A DNA stretch of 64,000 bases from JANQPA01 sp964548175 (GTDB taxonomy: Bacteria > Bacteroidota > Bacteroidia > Chitinophagales > Saprospiraceae). The stretch lies in NCBI GenBank assembly GCA_964548175.1, contig CAZJQS010000014.1:1-64000 (forward strand). The letters run 5' to 3'. Positions 54,401 to 64,000 of the stretch are shown here, piece after piece (positions within the stretch are counted from its first letter, which is position 1; each line of letters starts with the position of its first letter). A program made the position numbers and the translations under genes. Under the pieces are notes generated by a model that did no database searches, was not told where the DNA came from, and saw only the letters and a list, made by a program, of their open reading frames with translations.

Positions 54401-57400
54401 TGGTGTGGATCAGTTAGTAGAACTCTGCTTCGAAGTACCGTCAACCGCTAGATTCAATGAGGGTGTAGCCTACGCCCGCTTCCGTCTGAGCGAGAACGGC
54501 GGGTTGTCACCTGATGGTCCGGATAAATATGACGAAGAAGCAATCGTACCTGGCGGTGAGGTGGAAGACTATCGCGTGAAACTCGGCAAGGTAGGTAACC
54601 TGGTCTGGGAAGACCGCAACCACAATGGTCTGCAGGATGAAGAAGAGATCGGCCTCGGCATCAACGATGTAGCGGTACAATTAATCTTCGGTGGTATCCG
54701 TGCTGACGGAACTTTAGACGAAGTAGGACCACTGGGTCAGGTTGCCGATATCGCATTCGATACCGTAACCTCTGCCAGGACCTACATGGATGGTTCAGAA
54801 CTAGCCGGCTTGTATTACTTCTGTGGCTTGATCGAGGGTAATTACGAGATCGTGGTAATGGATCCAAAGGATCTGACGCCGACCAAGTCTAACAACATTA
54901 AGAATGCCAACGAAGAAGATCGCGACAGTGACGGTATCATTGTGGAAGGTGAATTGAAGGTGAAAACAGCATTTACCTTCGCGGATCAGATGAAGCTGAT
55001 GAATTTAGCCAGAGATGAAGAAGGCATTGGCGATCAGGATTTGGACAACCTGCTTGATCCGAACATGGTAGGCACTTTTGCGGATAATCAGGTGGATCAG
55101 CGCTTTGACTTTGGCTATATAGCGATTGACTTCGGCGATCTTCCGGTTGCTGAGCTGGGTGATCAGTATCAGTATGAAACTGAGCTGCCGCTTGGACCTA
55201 AGCATATTGTAACGCCGGATCTATATTTGGGTTCTTGCGTGGATGCAGAATTAGATGGTGATCCAGACCTGGAGGCCGGCTACAAAGGTAACGGTAATGA
55301 TCTGGGTGATGATGCTACAGATACCGATCCTGAGAGCTGGAAGCAGCCAATGGGCACGGATTGCACAGATGATGAGGATGGTATTGAGTTCGTTACACCT
55401 TTGATTCCGGGGTACGAAGCGTGCATTGAGCTGGATTTCACCGCTATTGATAACTTTGATGGCCCGGATGCTTTCCTGAATGCCTGGATAGATTACAACG
55501 GCAACGGACAACTGGATGCCGAAGAGCATATCGACTTTACCAAGGTTAACGGTAAAGAGGCGTCTCTGGAGCCGCTGACAAAAGCACTGGAATTGGAGAA
55601 CGGTTTCAAACTGAACGGCGATCCGGTAACGATCTGCTTCGACGTACCTGAGGAAGCACAATTCCTGGAGGGCGCCGCCTTTATCCGCTTCCGTCTCAGC
55701 TTTGATCCTCGTTTAGGACCGGACGGTATGCTGCCGAATGGCGCTATCCCATACGGAGAAGTTGAAGATTACTTCCTGCCGTTGACCAAGGTAGGCAATC
55801 TGGTCTGGGAAGACCGCAACTTCAACGGTCTGCAGGATGCCGAAGAAGCCGGACTGGGCATCAACGGAGTGCCTGTAGCGCTGATCTTCTCCGGTAAAGA
55901 CGGACTGGTTGAAACCACTGACCTTAACAACCCACAGGGTGATGATAGAGTATACGAAACTACGACAGACAATATTGACGATATAGCCGGATTGTACTAC
56001 TTCTGTGGCCTTATCGAAAACAATAGTTACGATTATGACTACAAGATCGTTGTACAAACACCAGAGGACATGACGCCGACCCGTCCGGACAGAGGCGGCG
56101 ATGATGTGGTGGACAGCGACGGTGAAGACGGAACCTTCCTGGCGGGTAACAACCAGGACGGCATCATCGACGATGTGTTGTCCGGAATGGTGATGACGGA
56201 GTTTGAGATCGTTGATGCAGACGGTCAAATTACAGATGAGTACGGTCTGGGTGACGATCACGGAGACGCTCCGCAGGTGGTCCTGACCTTCCCGGATGAG
56301 CATGTGAACCAGACGTTTGACTATGGCTTTGCCGGACTGGATTACGGCGATCTGCCTGATGATCCAGAGAGTCCTGATGACTTCAATACTTTGATGATGT
56401 CAGATGGCGCGGTACATGTTATTCAGCCCGGTAAATATCTGGGTGATTGCGTGGATGCCGAGCAAGAGGCAGCGCCAGAAGACAAAGCCGGCCTGGAAGA
56501 AGGCGGTGATGACAATACCGGCAGTGCTTTTGCAGAACCGCAGGCATGTGAGGACGATGAAACGGGCGTTAAGTTGATTACTCCAATGATTCCTGGCTAC
56601 GAAGCTTGCTTTGAGGTGACCTTCAACTGGCCGCAGGATGAGGAAGCCTATTTGACAGCCTGGATCGACTACAACAGCAACGAACGCTTCGATGCCGGCG
56701 AGCAGGTCATCTTTAGAATAGGCGGCTTTAACCGTCAGGAATTGAAGTACATTGGTACTGGTGAAGCTCAAACGGTACAGCTGTGCTTTGTTGTTCCTCA
56801 AGGGGCGACTTTCCCTGAAGGCAGAGCACACGCTCGCTTCCGCCTGAGCGACCTCAGCGGTCTCGGCCCTGACGGTCCTGCCAAGTACGGAGACGAAGTG
56901 ATGCCTGCGGGTGAAGTGGAAGACTACCTCTTCCCGCTCTCGAAGGTGGGTAACCTGGTCTGGGAAGACAACAACCTGGATGGGATCCAGGACGGCGAAG
57001 GCGCCGATCCATCTGAGCCAGGCTTTGAAAAGGTAGAACTGACACTGGTTTACGCCGGCTTCGACGATGATGAATTCGGCGATGGCGACGATCGCACATA
57101 CGTAACGACAACCACTGAAGATGGGCTGTATTACTTCTGCGGATTGATCCCTGGTAACTATCAGGTTTTCATCGAGAAGTTCGTAGAATGTGTTGAAGGT
57201 TACGAAGAAAAGAATCCTGCCCGCTGGATACTGACTGTTCCGAATAACGAAGTAGGCGATAAAGGCGACCAGTTCGATAGCGATGGCGCCCCTGCAGCTA
57301 TGATCATGATCCCTGATCCGATGGATCTGGTTCGTGAAGAAATGGGCATTGGCGATACACCGGGTCTGGTCAACGAATATCCGGATAGCCTGGACAACCT

Positions 57401-60400
57401 GACCATTGACTTTGGCCTGATCGAGGAGCCGAATATTGAAGCAATACTGAATGACGTGGGCTATGACTATCCAGCCAGCTTTGAGTGCGGCAATATGAAT
57501 GTGACCCTGGATCTGTGTATTAAGAACACGGAGCCGGTTCCTTTAGAAAAGCTGCAGGCAATGCTCGATCTGGAGAGCCAGTTTGGTCTAGCCTTCGTAC
57601 AGTTTGTCAGCGCTGAGGTGCTGGAGCAGGAAGGAAAAACCGTAGAGGAATATCCGGTGATCAACAGCGCTTATGCTGGGGGGGCAGGAAATATCCTGGA
57701 TGGAGAAAGTGGATTGCTGTATCCTGAACAGGAGGTATGCATCCGCATTACCGTGGAGATCGATCCGGATGCTGGTGGAGCTATGGACCCATTAATGGCG
57801 CAGGCTTCAGTAAGCGGTAAAGCTGTTAACTATCAGGGAATAGCGATACCAGACTGGTGCAACGGAGGCGAACAGTTCATGGTCATGGATCTTTCCAATG
57901 ACGGGCTGTACTTCCAGGGCGGTTATGACGATTTTGACAACAAAACCAACCTGAGCGACTGTTGGAAAAACATCCACCTGATCGCACAGAACGATGTGGT
58001 CTATGTACCAGTGGATGAAAATTGTCAGATAACGATCACGGCCGATATGCTGCTGGAAGGCTTTATCGACCGTTGCAGCGATGAGTTCTTCCCGGAAGGA
58101 GGCTTCTATCGAGTCAGGTACAATGACGAAGAATTGCTGGGTGAGTTGAAGATAGATGTAGCCGATTACAATGTAGGTGAGCCGCTGGTCTTCGAGGTCA
58201 GAACCGTATCCGATTACTGTAACCCAGTTTGGGGTTATGTGATCCCGGAAGATAAGTCAGCAGCTACGATCCCTGAGGTGAATGGCGAACTGATGCTGGT
58301 ATGCACAGATGTAGACAGCATTAAGAAGTACTTCCAGTCTGATATCCGACAGGATAAAGATGACTGTACCTTCAGCGGCGTAAGCTGGGATCTGCTCAGA
58401 GAAGCCGGGGTGTTCAATATCGACGAACTACAGGACGGCTGCTTCGATATCTGTCATCTGGACATTGCGGTGAGTGATTTGTTTATGCCGGGAGACGCTT
58501 GCACAGGATCTATGATGCTGCGCACCATGCGCATCAAGGACGCCAAAGGCAATGTGTCTACTGTTCAGATACCGATCCGTTTCAAGCCAATCGAATTGAT
58601 CCTGGATGAGATCATGGAAAACAGAGAACTGGATCTTTGCGCCTATCCCGGAGCTGATGAAAACGAGCTGCTGCGTCTGACCGGAGCGCCCTACTACATC
58701 AACGGCTTTGGAGATAAGGTCTATATCGATCAGTCGATGATGGATGAAAATAATGGGGCAGGCCTCTGCAACATCAGTATTTCTTACAAGGATCATACAA
58801 TAACAGAGAATTGCGTAGAAAAAGTAGAGCGTACCTGGACCATCTGGGATTGGTGTAAGAGCTCTGAGCCGGTTACCAAGGTGCAACAGATCAAGTGGGG
58901 TCAGTTATCTGCGCCGCAGGTGAGCTGTCCGCCAAGACACACCGATACCGTTAGCACAGGTGCTTTTGACTGTACAGCGAGTTTCATCGTACCGAAGCCG
59001 ATCGTGGCGGGTTGCGTGAACAATGAGTTTGACTATACCATCAAAGTATACAGAGAACAAATCAAGCGTGATCCGACCGGACTGCCGGTAGAGCCTCGCG
59101 AACTGGAGACCGTATTGTATCCAGCAGTTGTACAATCACAAGCTGATGGTACCTATCTGGTCGGTGGACTGGAAATCGGCACTTACTATATCGGCTATAA
59201 TGTTACGGATGCCTGTGGCAATGTAGCGGAAGAAGTCAGATGCAAGTACATCGTGGCCGATCTGACCGAGCCGGTAGCGGCATGTAATGACGAACTGCAC
59301 GTATCAGTCGGTGGCGACGGCATTGCTCACATCACGGTAGATGATGTCAACGAAGGCAGCTGGGATAACTGTGAGTTGGTGGATGTGAAAATACGCCGCG
59401 ACCTGGATAGCTGCTATGACAGCTACCTGAATGAGGTATACCAGATCGCAAGTATTGATGAGTTGCATGAGATCGAGACGGTAGATAAACTAGGTAATCC
59501 GATGTACCTGTACTATAGGGTAGAGGGTGGAAGAGACACGCTGATCATGAAGCAACTGGCTAAAGACAATGCTTACCACTACTATACTTACTGGAAAGAC
59601 GAGCTTTGGTTTACTTGTTGTGACATCAGCAAGTCTCCCGAAGATTACGTCAGAATAGAGCTGAAAGCCACCGATAAGTACGGCAATGAGAACATCTGCT
59701 GGCAAGATCAGCTGGTGGAGAACAAGCTGACGCCAATTTGCTGGGCGCCTGCCGACACAACACTGGATTGCACCACGCTTGACTTCGACGCCACCGACCT
59801 GGAGGCAGTCAGAGCGAAATTTGGAACAGTGGAAGCGTTATTGGCCAGCGGCGAATTGGCTGTAGACTTCAACTGCGACTTTGTCGTCACCGACACCATC
59901 GAGTGGGATTCTACGGCTTGTTCAACCGGAACGTTGAAGCGTATTTTCACCGTAACCGCACCTTCTTCTCAGGGCATCATGAGTTCTACTTGTGTGCAGA
60001 CCATAGAAGTGCTGAAGAAGAACGATTTTGTGATCCAATTCCCTGCTGATGCGGAGGACGATTGCAGGGGTGACGGAGGAGAAGATCTGGAGCTGACTAC
60101 CTTTGCCTGCGATGTATTTGCAGTACAGCGAGATACCTCCATCTTTGAGGGCTCCGGCGATGAATGCTTCAAGCGCTACATCACATATCGCGTGATCAAC
60201 TGGTGTGAATATGACGGCATCACCTTAGAGCCGTCCGTCATACCAAGGGATTACGATTGTGACGGGAATTTGCTGGAGCCAACCTGGGTGAAAGTAGACG
60301 ATGCAGGCGACTTCATCGTAGATGACGACGCAAGTGTAGCCACACCAGGCGACATCGCTTCCATCGTAGAGGCTGAGCTCAGCGCCGGTGATAATAACTT

Positions 60401-62555
60401 CAGAGCGACTACCTACAATCTGCCGATTGTAGACGGCGCTTACAATTTCGATACTGAATGTGACGACAAGACCTACGCCTACACGCCAGGCTACTGGGAG
60501 TACACTCAGGTAATTAAAGTATACGACGACGAGGCGCCGATCATCAGCGCAGACACTTTTGAATTCTGCGCCTTCGGACCAAGCGGAGCAGCAGACTGCA
60601 ATGCTGAGGTGATGATCCCTGTTGCTGTGGTGGATTCCTGCACTGAAACGGTGGATATCAGAGCAGTACTGATCGACGTAGACGCCGACGGAGGCGAGGT
60701 GAACGCCATCGATGATCTGTACACCGCTACCCTTGACGGCGATACCCTGAGAATTGCCAGCATTGCCGGCAAAGGCTTGCCGGTGGGTAACCACAAGTTC
60801 ATCGTACGCATCGCCGACCTGTGTGGCAATGTAGCTAATAGAGAGATACCGTTCTCTATCGTTGACTGCAAAACGCCGGCTCCGATATGTAAGTCGATTT
60901 TGAGCGTAGATCTGATGCCGGTGGTAGAGAACAAAGAAGTGATCGGCGGATCGAATGTGGTTTGGGCGACTGACTTTGTGGCCAGCGGAATTGTAGACTG
61001 TACGCCACATCCACAGGCTGATGTGATCGCCAACTCTGAGAATAACGTACGTTACTTTGCCATCCGTCAGGATGAGGTCATGGATTCCCTGAGCGTTGAA
61101 AGACCTACTGCTGAGGAATTGGCCGAGTACATGACCAGCGGCGGCAGAGACTTCGAAGATTACCGTGATGTCTTCTTCGATTGCGCCGACAACGGAGCGG
61201 CGGTGACAGTCTTTGTGATCGCTATGGACGGCGCCGGTAATCTGGATTATTGTACGGTAATGGCCAATGTACAACCAGGCTCAGATCCTGATCCATGTAC
61301 GGGCGAGCCTGCAGAAGGAGAGCGGGCGACCATTGCGGGTCTGATCACAACTATGGAAGATGAGATCGTAGAGGGTGTAGAAGTGCTGCTTAGCGGAACG
61401 AGCGACGGACAGCTGCGCACCGGACTGGACGGCAGCTACGCCTTCGAAGAACTGCTGATGGGCTACGACTATTCCATCACACCAAGACTGGATATTGATC
61501 CGATGAACGGAGTAAGTACGTTTGACCTGGTGAAAGTCACGCAGCATATCCTGGGCGTTGAAGCGCTTGGCCACCCGCTGCGAATGATCGCTGCTGACGT
61601 AAACAACTCCAAGTCGATCACGACCTTAGACTTGATCCAGTTGCGTAAGATGATCCTGAGCATAGACGACCATTTTGCCAACAATACCAGCTGGCGCTTC
61701 GTTGACGCGAATTACGAATTCCCAGAAGGTACAGACCCATGGTCGGCGCCATTCCCTGAGATCGTCAACATCAATGACCTGGATGGTATGGAGCTGAATG
61801 TTGACTTCTACGCCGTTAAGATCGGTGATGTAAACATGAGTGCGACGGCCAACACCTTGTCTCTGGATGAGCGCAATGTAACCGGCCTGTTCACCATGAA
61901 GACGGAAGATCAGTACATCGAAGCCGGTCAGACCTATGAGGTTACGCTGAGCAGCGAAGAGCTGGATCAGATACTGGGTTACCAGTTTACGCTGACCTTC
62001 GACAATGCAGTGCTTGAACTGAAAGACATCCAGTACGGACAGTTAGGCAAGCAGAATGTCGGTCTGACGCATCTCGAGGAAGGCGTGATCACGGCCAGCT
62101 GGAACGATCCAAACGGAAGAGTTTCAGGCACAGCCACTGCTGACCTGTTGACTTTGACCTTCAGAGCTTATCAATCCGGTCAGTTGAGCGAGTTGTTGGG
62201 CATCTCTTCCAGATACACCATGGCGGAAGCTTACGACCTGAGAGGCAACCTGAAGGATGTAGTGATCGACTTCGGCGACGGCAAAGTAGCCGGACTGGGA
62301 TACGAGTTGTACCAGAACCTTCCTAACCCATTCATGACGCAGACAGTGATTGGTTTCAACCTGCCACAGGCAGGCCAGGCTGAAATGGTGCTGCGCGGCG
62401 GCAATGGAGAGGTACTGCAGATCATCAGAGGTGATTATACTAAAGGATACAACATGATCAGAATTGACAGAAACCATCTGCCGACAGGAGTGATATACTA
62501 CACGCTGAAATCAGGTGAATATACCGCAACGAGAAGGATGATTATTGTAGAATAA
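42461..62555 (+). CDS. Giant multi-domain surface protein (GEVED/SdrD_B repeats, dockerin-like, type A sorting domain), interrupted by an assembly gap
   Basis: One gene of about 20 kb, at least 6741 residues after correcting the gap. In order: lipoprotein-like signal (LLYAC, Cys25); DUF7948 (about 30-205); beta-propeller-like part (225-690); three beta-sandwich modules; choice-of-anchor A domain (about 983-1285); an Ig-like module; two tandem ~290-residue triads (from 1399 and 1689); 11 GEVED modules starting at base 48941 (each FGDLP...GPRHGV...DEDG...DWNGDG...GEVEDY); five SdrD_B-like modules (VGNLVWED-N-NG-QD, YYFCGLI) interleaved with the last GEVEDs; a Cys-rich HYR-like part; a CarboxypepD_reg-like module plus dockerin-like repeats (about 61324-61670; DVNNSKSITTLD loop); a cohesin-like module (about 61880-62270); a type A type IX sorting domain (YELYQNLPNPF ... 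YTLKSGEYTATRRMIIVE). The two halves are in different frames only because the gap is written as 100 N. Confidence 0.9.
46658..48403 (+). repeat. Tandem 870-876-base intragenic duplication
   Basis: Two successive three-module units of about 290 residues, each beginning P-V-A-N-x-V-T-L-x-L-C-D-D-G-D-G and ending E-D-E-N-G-C-x-A..TT, start at 46658 and 47528. A degenerate third start lies at 48404. Amino-acid identity between the copies is high, including TGTP..LIADPENY and LPLP.ANNV.LALCDDG. Confidence 0.85.
48941..56935 (+). repeat. Array of 11 GEVED-domain repeats
   Basis: Units of about 145-230 residues start at L/V/A-D-F/Y/L-G-D and end at GEVEDY. The first five are alone and close-packed; from the seventh on, each is followed by an SdrD_B-like module. 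The acidic D/E/G/N-rich loops suggest calcium binding (inference). The fifth unit is broken by the assembly gap. Confidence 0.88.
51264..51363. other. Assembly gap of 100 N inside GEVED repeat 5
   Basis: Sequence stops after DGVEE and resumes at RIGTVQAEVENPTGFAMDG. By comparison with GEVED unit 3, 231 bases are the minimum missing to complete the unit, plus any whole units lost. 231 is a multiple of 3 and restores one reading frame; 100 does not. The gap size is therefore a placeholder. Confidence 0.95.
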
Positions 62556-62680
62556 TTGTTTCCTCTTACTAGGGGGAGGAGGGCCTTTGGGCTCCCTCCC
62601 ACTTTGATCATAGCAATGATCTTTCCATAAGATTAGACCGACTTCAAAGAAAAGTGTTATCATTGATTATGATTTGTTAG

Positions 62681-62711
62681 AGCCCTGGCTGACGGCCAGG
62701 GCTTTCTTTTT
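62681..62711 (+). terminator. Terminator of the giant gene
   Basis: AGCCCTGGC (62681-62689) / GCCAGGGCT (62695-62703), 9 bp, loop TGACG, followed by TTCTTTTT. It lies 126 bases after the stop. An earlier G/C-rich hairpin at about 62572-62600 lacks a U-tract. Confidence 0.85.
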
Positions 62712-62712
62712 G

Positions 62713-62786
62713 CAGTCCACTTCCGACTCGAACGGAATCCCCCGGTGTCAAAGACCGGTGCACTGAACCTGTTATGCTAGTGGACT
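62713..62786 (-). tRNA. tRNA-Gln (anticodon TTG)
   Basis: Read on the minus strand the 74 bases fold as a full cloverleaf. The acceptor stem AGTCCAC / GTGGACT is 7 bp perfect and the discriminator is G. The D-arm GCAT / GTGC has GG in the loop. The anticodon stem CCGGT / ACCGG has loop CTTTGAC (U33, anticodon TTG, A37). The T-arm TTCCG / CGGAA has loop TTCGAGT. CCA is not encoded. The weak A1-U72 pair and G73 agree with glutamine identity. Amino-acid identity rests on the anticodon. Confidence 0.82.
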
Positions 62787-62840
62787 TTTTTTTTTGAGAA
62801 ATAGGCGGTCGGAAGATCACCTACCTCTTATTTCATAATG

Positions 62841-62876
62841 ACAAAAGCCTTATGGATCCATCCATAAGGCTTTTGT
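62841..62876 (-). terminator. Terminator of the M56-like gene
   Basis: ACAAAAGCCTTATGGAT / ATCCATAAGGCTTTTGT, 17 bp with a 2-base loop. It has A/T-rich outer arms usable in both directions, 210 bases downstream of the M56-like gene and upstream of the tRNA on the minus strand. Confidence 0.7.
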
Positions 62877-63085
62877 GATTAGCAACATTCAGTTCCAAAT
62901 ACATCAACACCTCATAGATGGTTCTATGATCTTTTGCGGTGGTTGTGATATTTGGATATTTGCTTTCATGTGTTTCTAAACTGATGCTTTTGGGAAATAG
63001 TTCCAGGTGACATTAAAAAACTATCTGTATAAACTATTTTTGTTAGGTTTAGTCACCAAGATTTTCTTTCAGCATTACTCAGGTT

Positions 63086-64000
63086 TTATTTCGTCTCATC
63101 CATCAATTCTACTTCAACATCTGTTCCTTCGCACACTTTTTTCAGCACCTTAGTTTCTTTTCCCACATAAGACATAACCAGATCGGCGCAGGAATCGGGT
63201 ATTTTCAGGGAAAAATTGCCATAGAAATCCGTTATGGTGCCGTTTTTGGTGCCCTTAATGATGATGTTGACCCCAATCAACGGTTGTTTATTACTATCCA
63301 GGACCGTACCTGTAACGAGGGTTCCATCATTACTTATTTTTTTGCGTTGGATAGACTTTGTTTCGGCCCCAATTCTATTTTTTTCCATTTCTTTCTTCTG
63401 GGCCTCTGTTAAGTATCCTTTAAGGAAAATTTCGATCACTCCGTTTTTACCTTTTTCTCCAAATCTTTTCACTGCTTTTTCTCCTTTCCAGACGATTATT
63501 CTTTCAATTTTATTGGGGTTAATTTCATTTAAGGGCTCCTTACCACCGACGATCTTGCCGTTAACTATGAATATGGGCACTGTATCCTGTGGCATTAAGG
63601 GCATCACCGGGATGCTCATATCGCGTTCTATATTTGCCAAGGGCTTTAGATCCATTGAAGTATTTTGGGTGTAGAGTAGCGATGGACCAGTCGAAGTGTC
63701 GAGAATATTGTTTTTCTTCAGTCCAACAACTTCATTTTTCTGTTCGGTATCGCTTTCAACTCTAGTCTTTGATTCCGGTGCTGAAGTTTTTTCGGCAGCA
63801 GTTTCCAGTTTGCTTTCTGTTTGCTTTGGTTCAGGCACAGGAGAAAAGTCATTATCCTGATTATGGGAAACAACAGGTATTTCTACTACCGACAAAGTCG
63901 AGTTGCTATCCTTTTCTATTTCGGGTAAATAAAACGCCTGAGCCAATACGGCCGTCAGTAACAATATCATTAAAATACCGCTTTTGAGTAAAGAGGGCCG
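63086..64000 (-). CDS. C-terminal part of an M56/BlaR1-like membrane protein with carboxypeptidase-regulatory-like domain
   Basis: The frame stays open to the window edge (about 304 residues visible), so the N-terminal catalytic part is outside and the ATG at 63970 is not a real start. A transmembrane helix (GILMILLLTAVLAQAFYL) is followed by a polar linker with Glu/Lys/Thr. Next comes a segment like the TonB-plug motif common in Bacteroidota M56 proteins (IFIVNGKIVGGKEPL, then FGEKGKNGVIEIFLKG), and last a CarboxypepD_reg-like beta-sandwich (VTGTVLDSNKQPLIGVNIII, TDFYGNFSLKIP). M56 proteins are membrane metallopeptidases acting in beta-lactam or stress sensing with a MecI/BlaI repressor. The catalytic motif itself is not visible, so the family call rests on the tail. 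Confidence 0.7.
   Translation of the reverse strand, partial: RPSLLKSGILMILLLTAVLAQAFYLPEIEKDSNSTLSVVEIPVVSHNQDNDFSPVPEPKQTESKLETAAEKTSAPESKTRVESDTEQKNEVVGLKKNNILDTSTGPSLLYTQNTSMDLKPLANIERDMSIPVMPLMPQDTVPIFIVNGKIVGGKEPLNEINPNKIERIIVWKGEKAVKRFGEKGKNGVIEIFLKGYLTEAQKKEMEKNRIGAETKSIQRKKISNDGTLVTGTVLDSNKQPLIGVNIIIKGTKNGTITDFYGNFSLKIPDSCADLVMSYVGKETKVLKKVCEGTDVEVELMDETK

Noticed and set aside
60225..61274. 349-codon minus-strand ORF inside the giant
   Set aside because: No start context or motif; mirrors plus-strand repeats and codon bias.
62713..62786. tRNA on the plus strand
   Set aside because: The plus strand lacks the TTCGA T-loop and a proper anticodon loop; both are present on the minus strand.

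Overview
The window looks like a chromosomal scaffold from a member of the Bacteroidota, most likely the Saprospirales (Lewinella/Haliscomenobacter-like). The sequence evidence is: a 288-residue primary sigma factor without region 1.1; repeated Bacteroidota promoters of the form TTTG-N18..21-TAnnTTTG; A-rich leaders instead of Shine-Dalgarno sites; type IX secretion sorting domains of both the A and B (CHU_C) kinds; a PorP/SprF gene; DUF4199, DUF2795 and DUF2027 proteins; and two giant modular surface proteins. The genus is an inference. One assembly gap of 100 N (51264-51363) lies inside the largest gene.

0-30 kb is mostly housekeeping. It holds queE, a BatA-like vWA membrane protein, a dihydroorotase homologue with a degraded metal site, two DUF4199 membrane proteins, two glycosyltransferases, and a compact cluster hddA-gmhA-hddC-gmhB that encodes all four steps from sedoheptulose 7-phosphate to GDP-D-glycero-alpha-D-manno-heptose. 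After these come a DUF2027-Smr protein, a methyltransferase and a TPR protein on the minus strand, then etfB-etfA, rpsO, pnp and rpoD, several unknown envelope proteins, a minus-strand group (cmk, a lipoprotein, a ghrA-like dehydrogenase; then DUF2795, a transglutaminase-like protein and queA), and a MacB/FtsX-type permease. Heptamer repeat tracts (CCCAAAA/CCCTGAA, sometimes joined to GGTAGAA/GGTATAA) fill several intergenic spaces. Two composite copies sit directly against the start codons of hddA and of the methyltransferase gene.

29.8-62.6 kb is a surface-display region. A PorP/SprF gene precedes a 1857-residue protein with five cohesin-like modules, about ten Ig/PKD-like repeats and a type B sorting domain. 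A repeat-rich 1.2 kb spacer follows, then two paralogous ~500-residue helical proteins of unknown function, a 147-residue Cys-containing protein, a 15-codon micro-ORF, an 840-base non-coding stretch full of potential RNA hairpins, and finally a gene of at least 6741 codons. That gene carries a lipoprotein-like signal, DUF7948, a choice-of-anchor A module, 11 GEVED repeats, 5 SdrD_B-like repeats, a dockerin-like motif, a cohesin-like module and a type A sorting domain. The small genes and structured RNA just upstream of this protein are the part of the window I can least explain.

62.7-64 kb has a tRNA-Gln gene, several strong terminators, and the C-terminal part of an M56/BlaR1-like protein that runs off the window on the minus strand.
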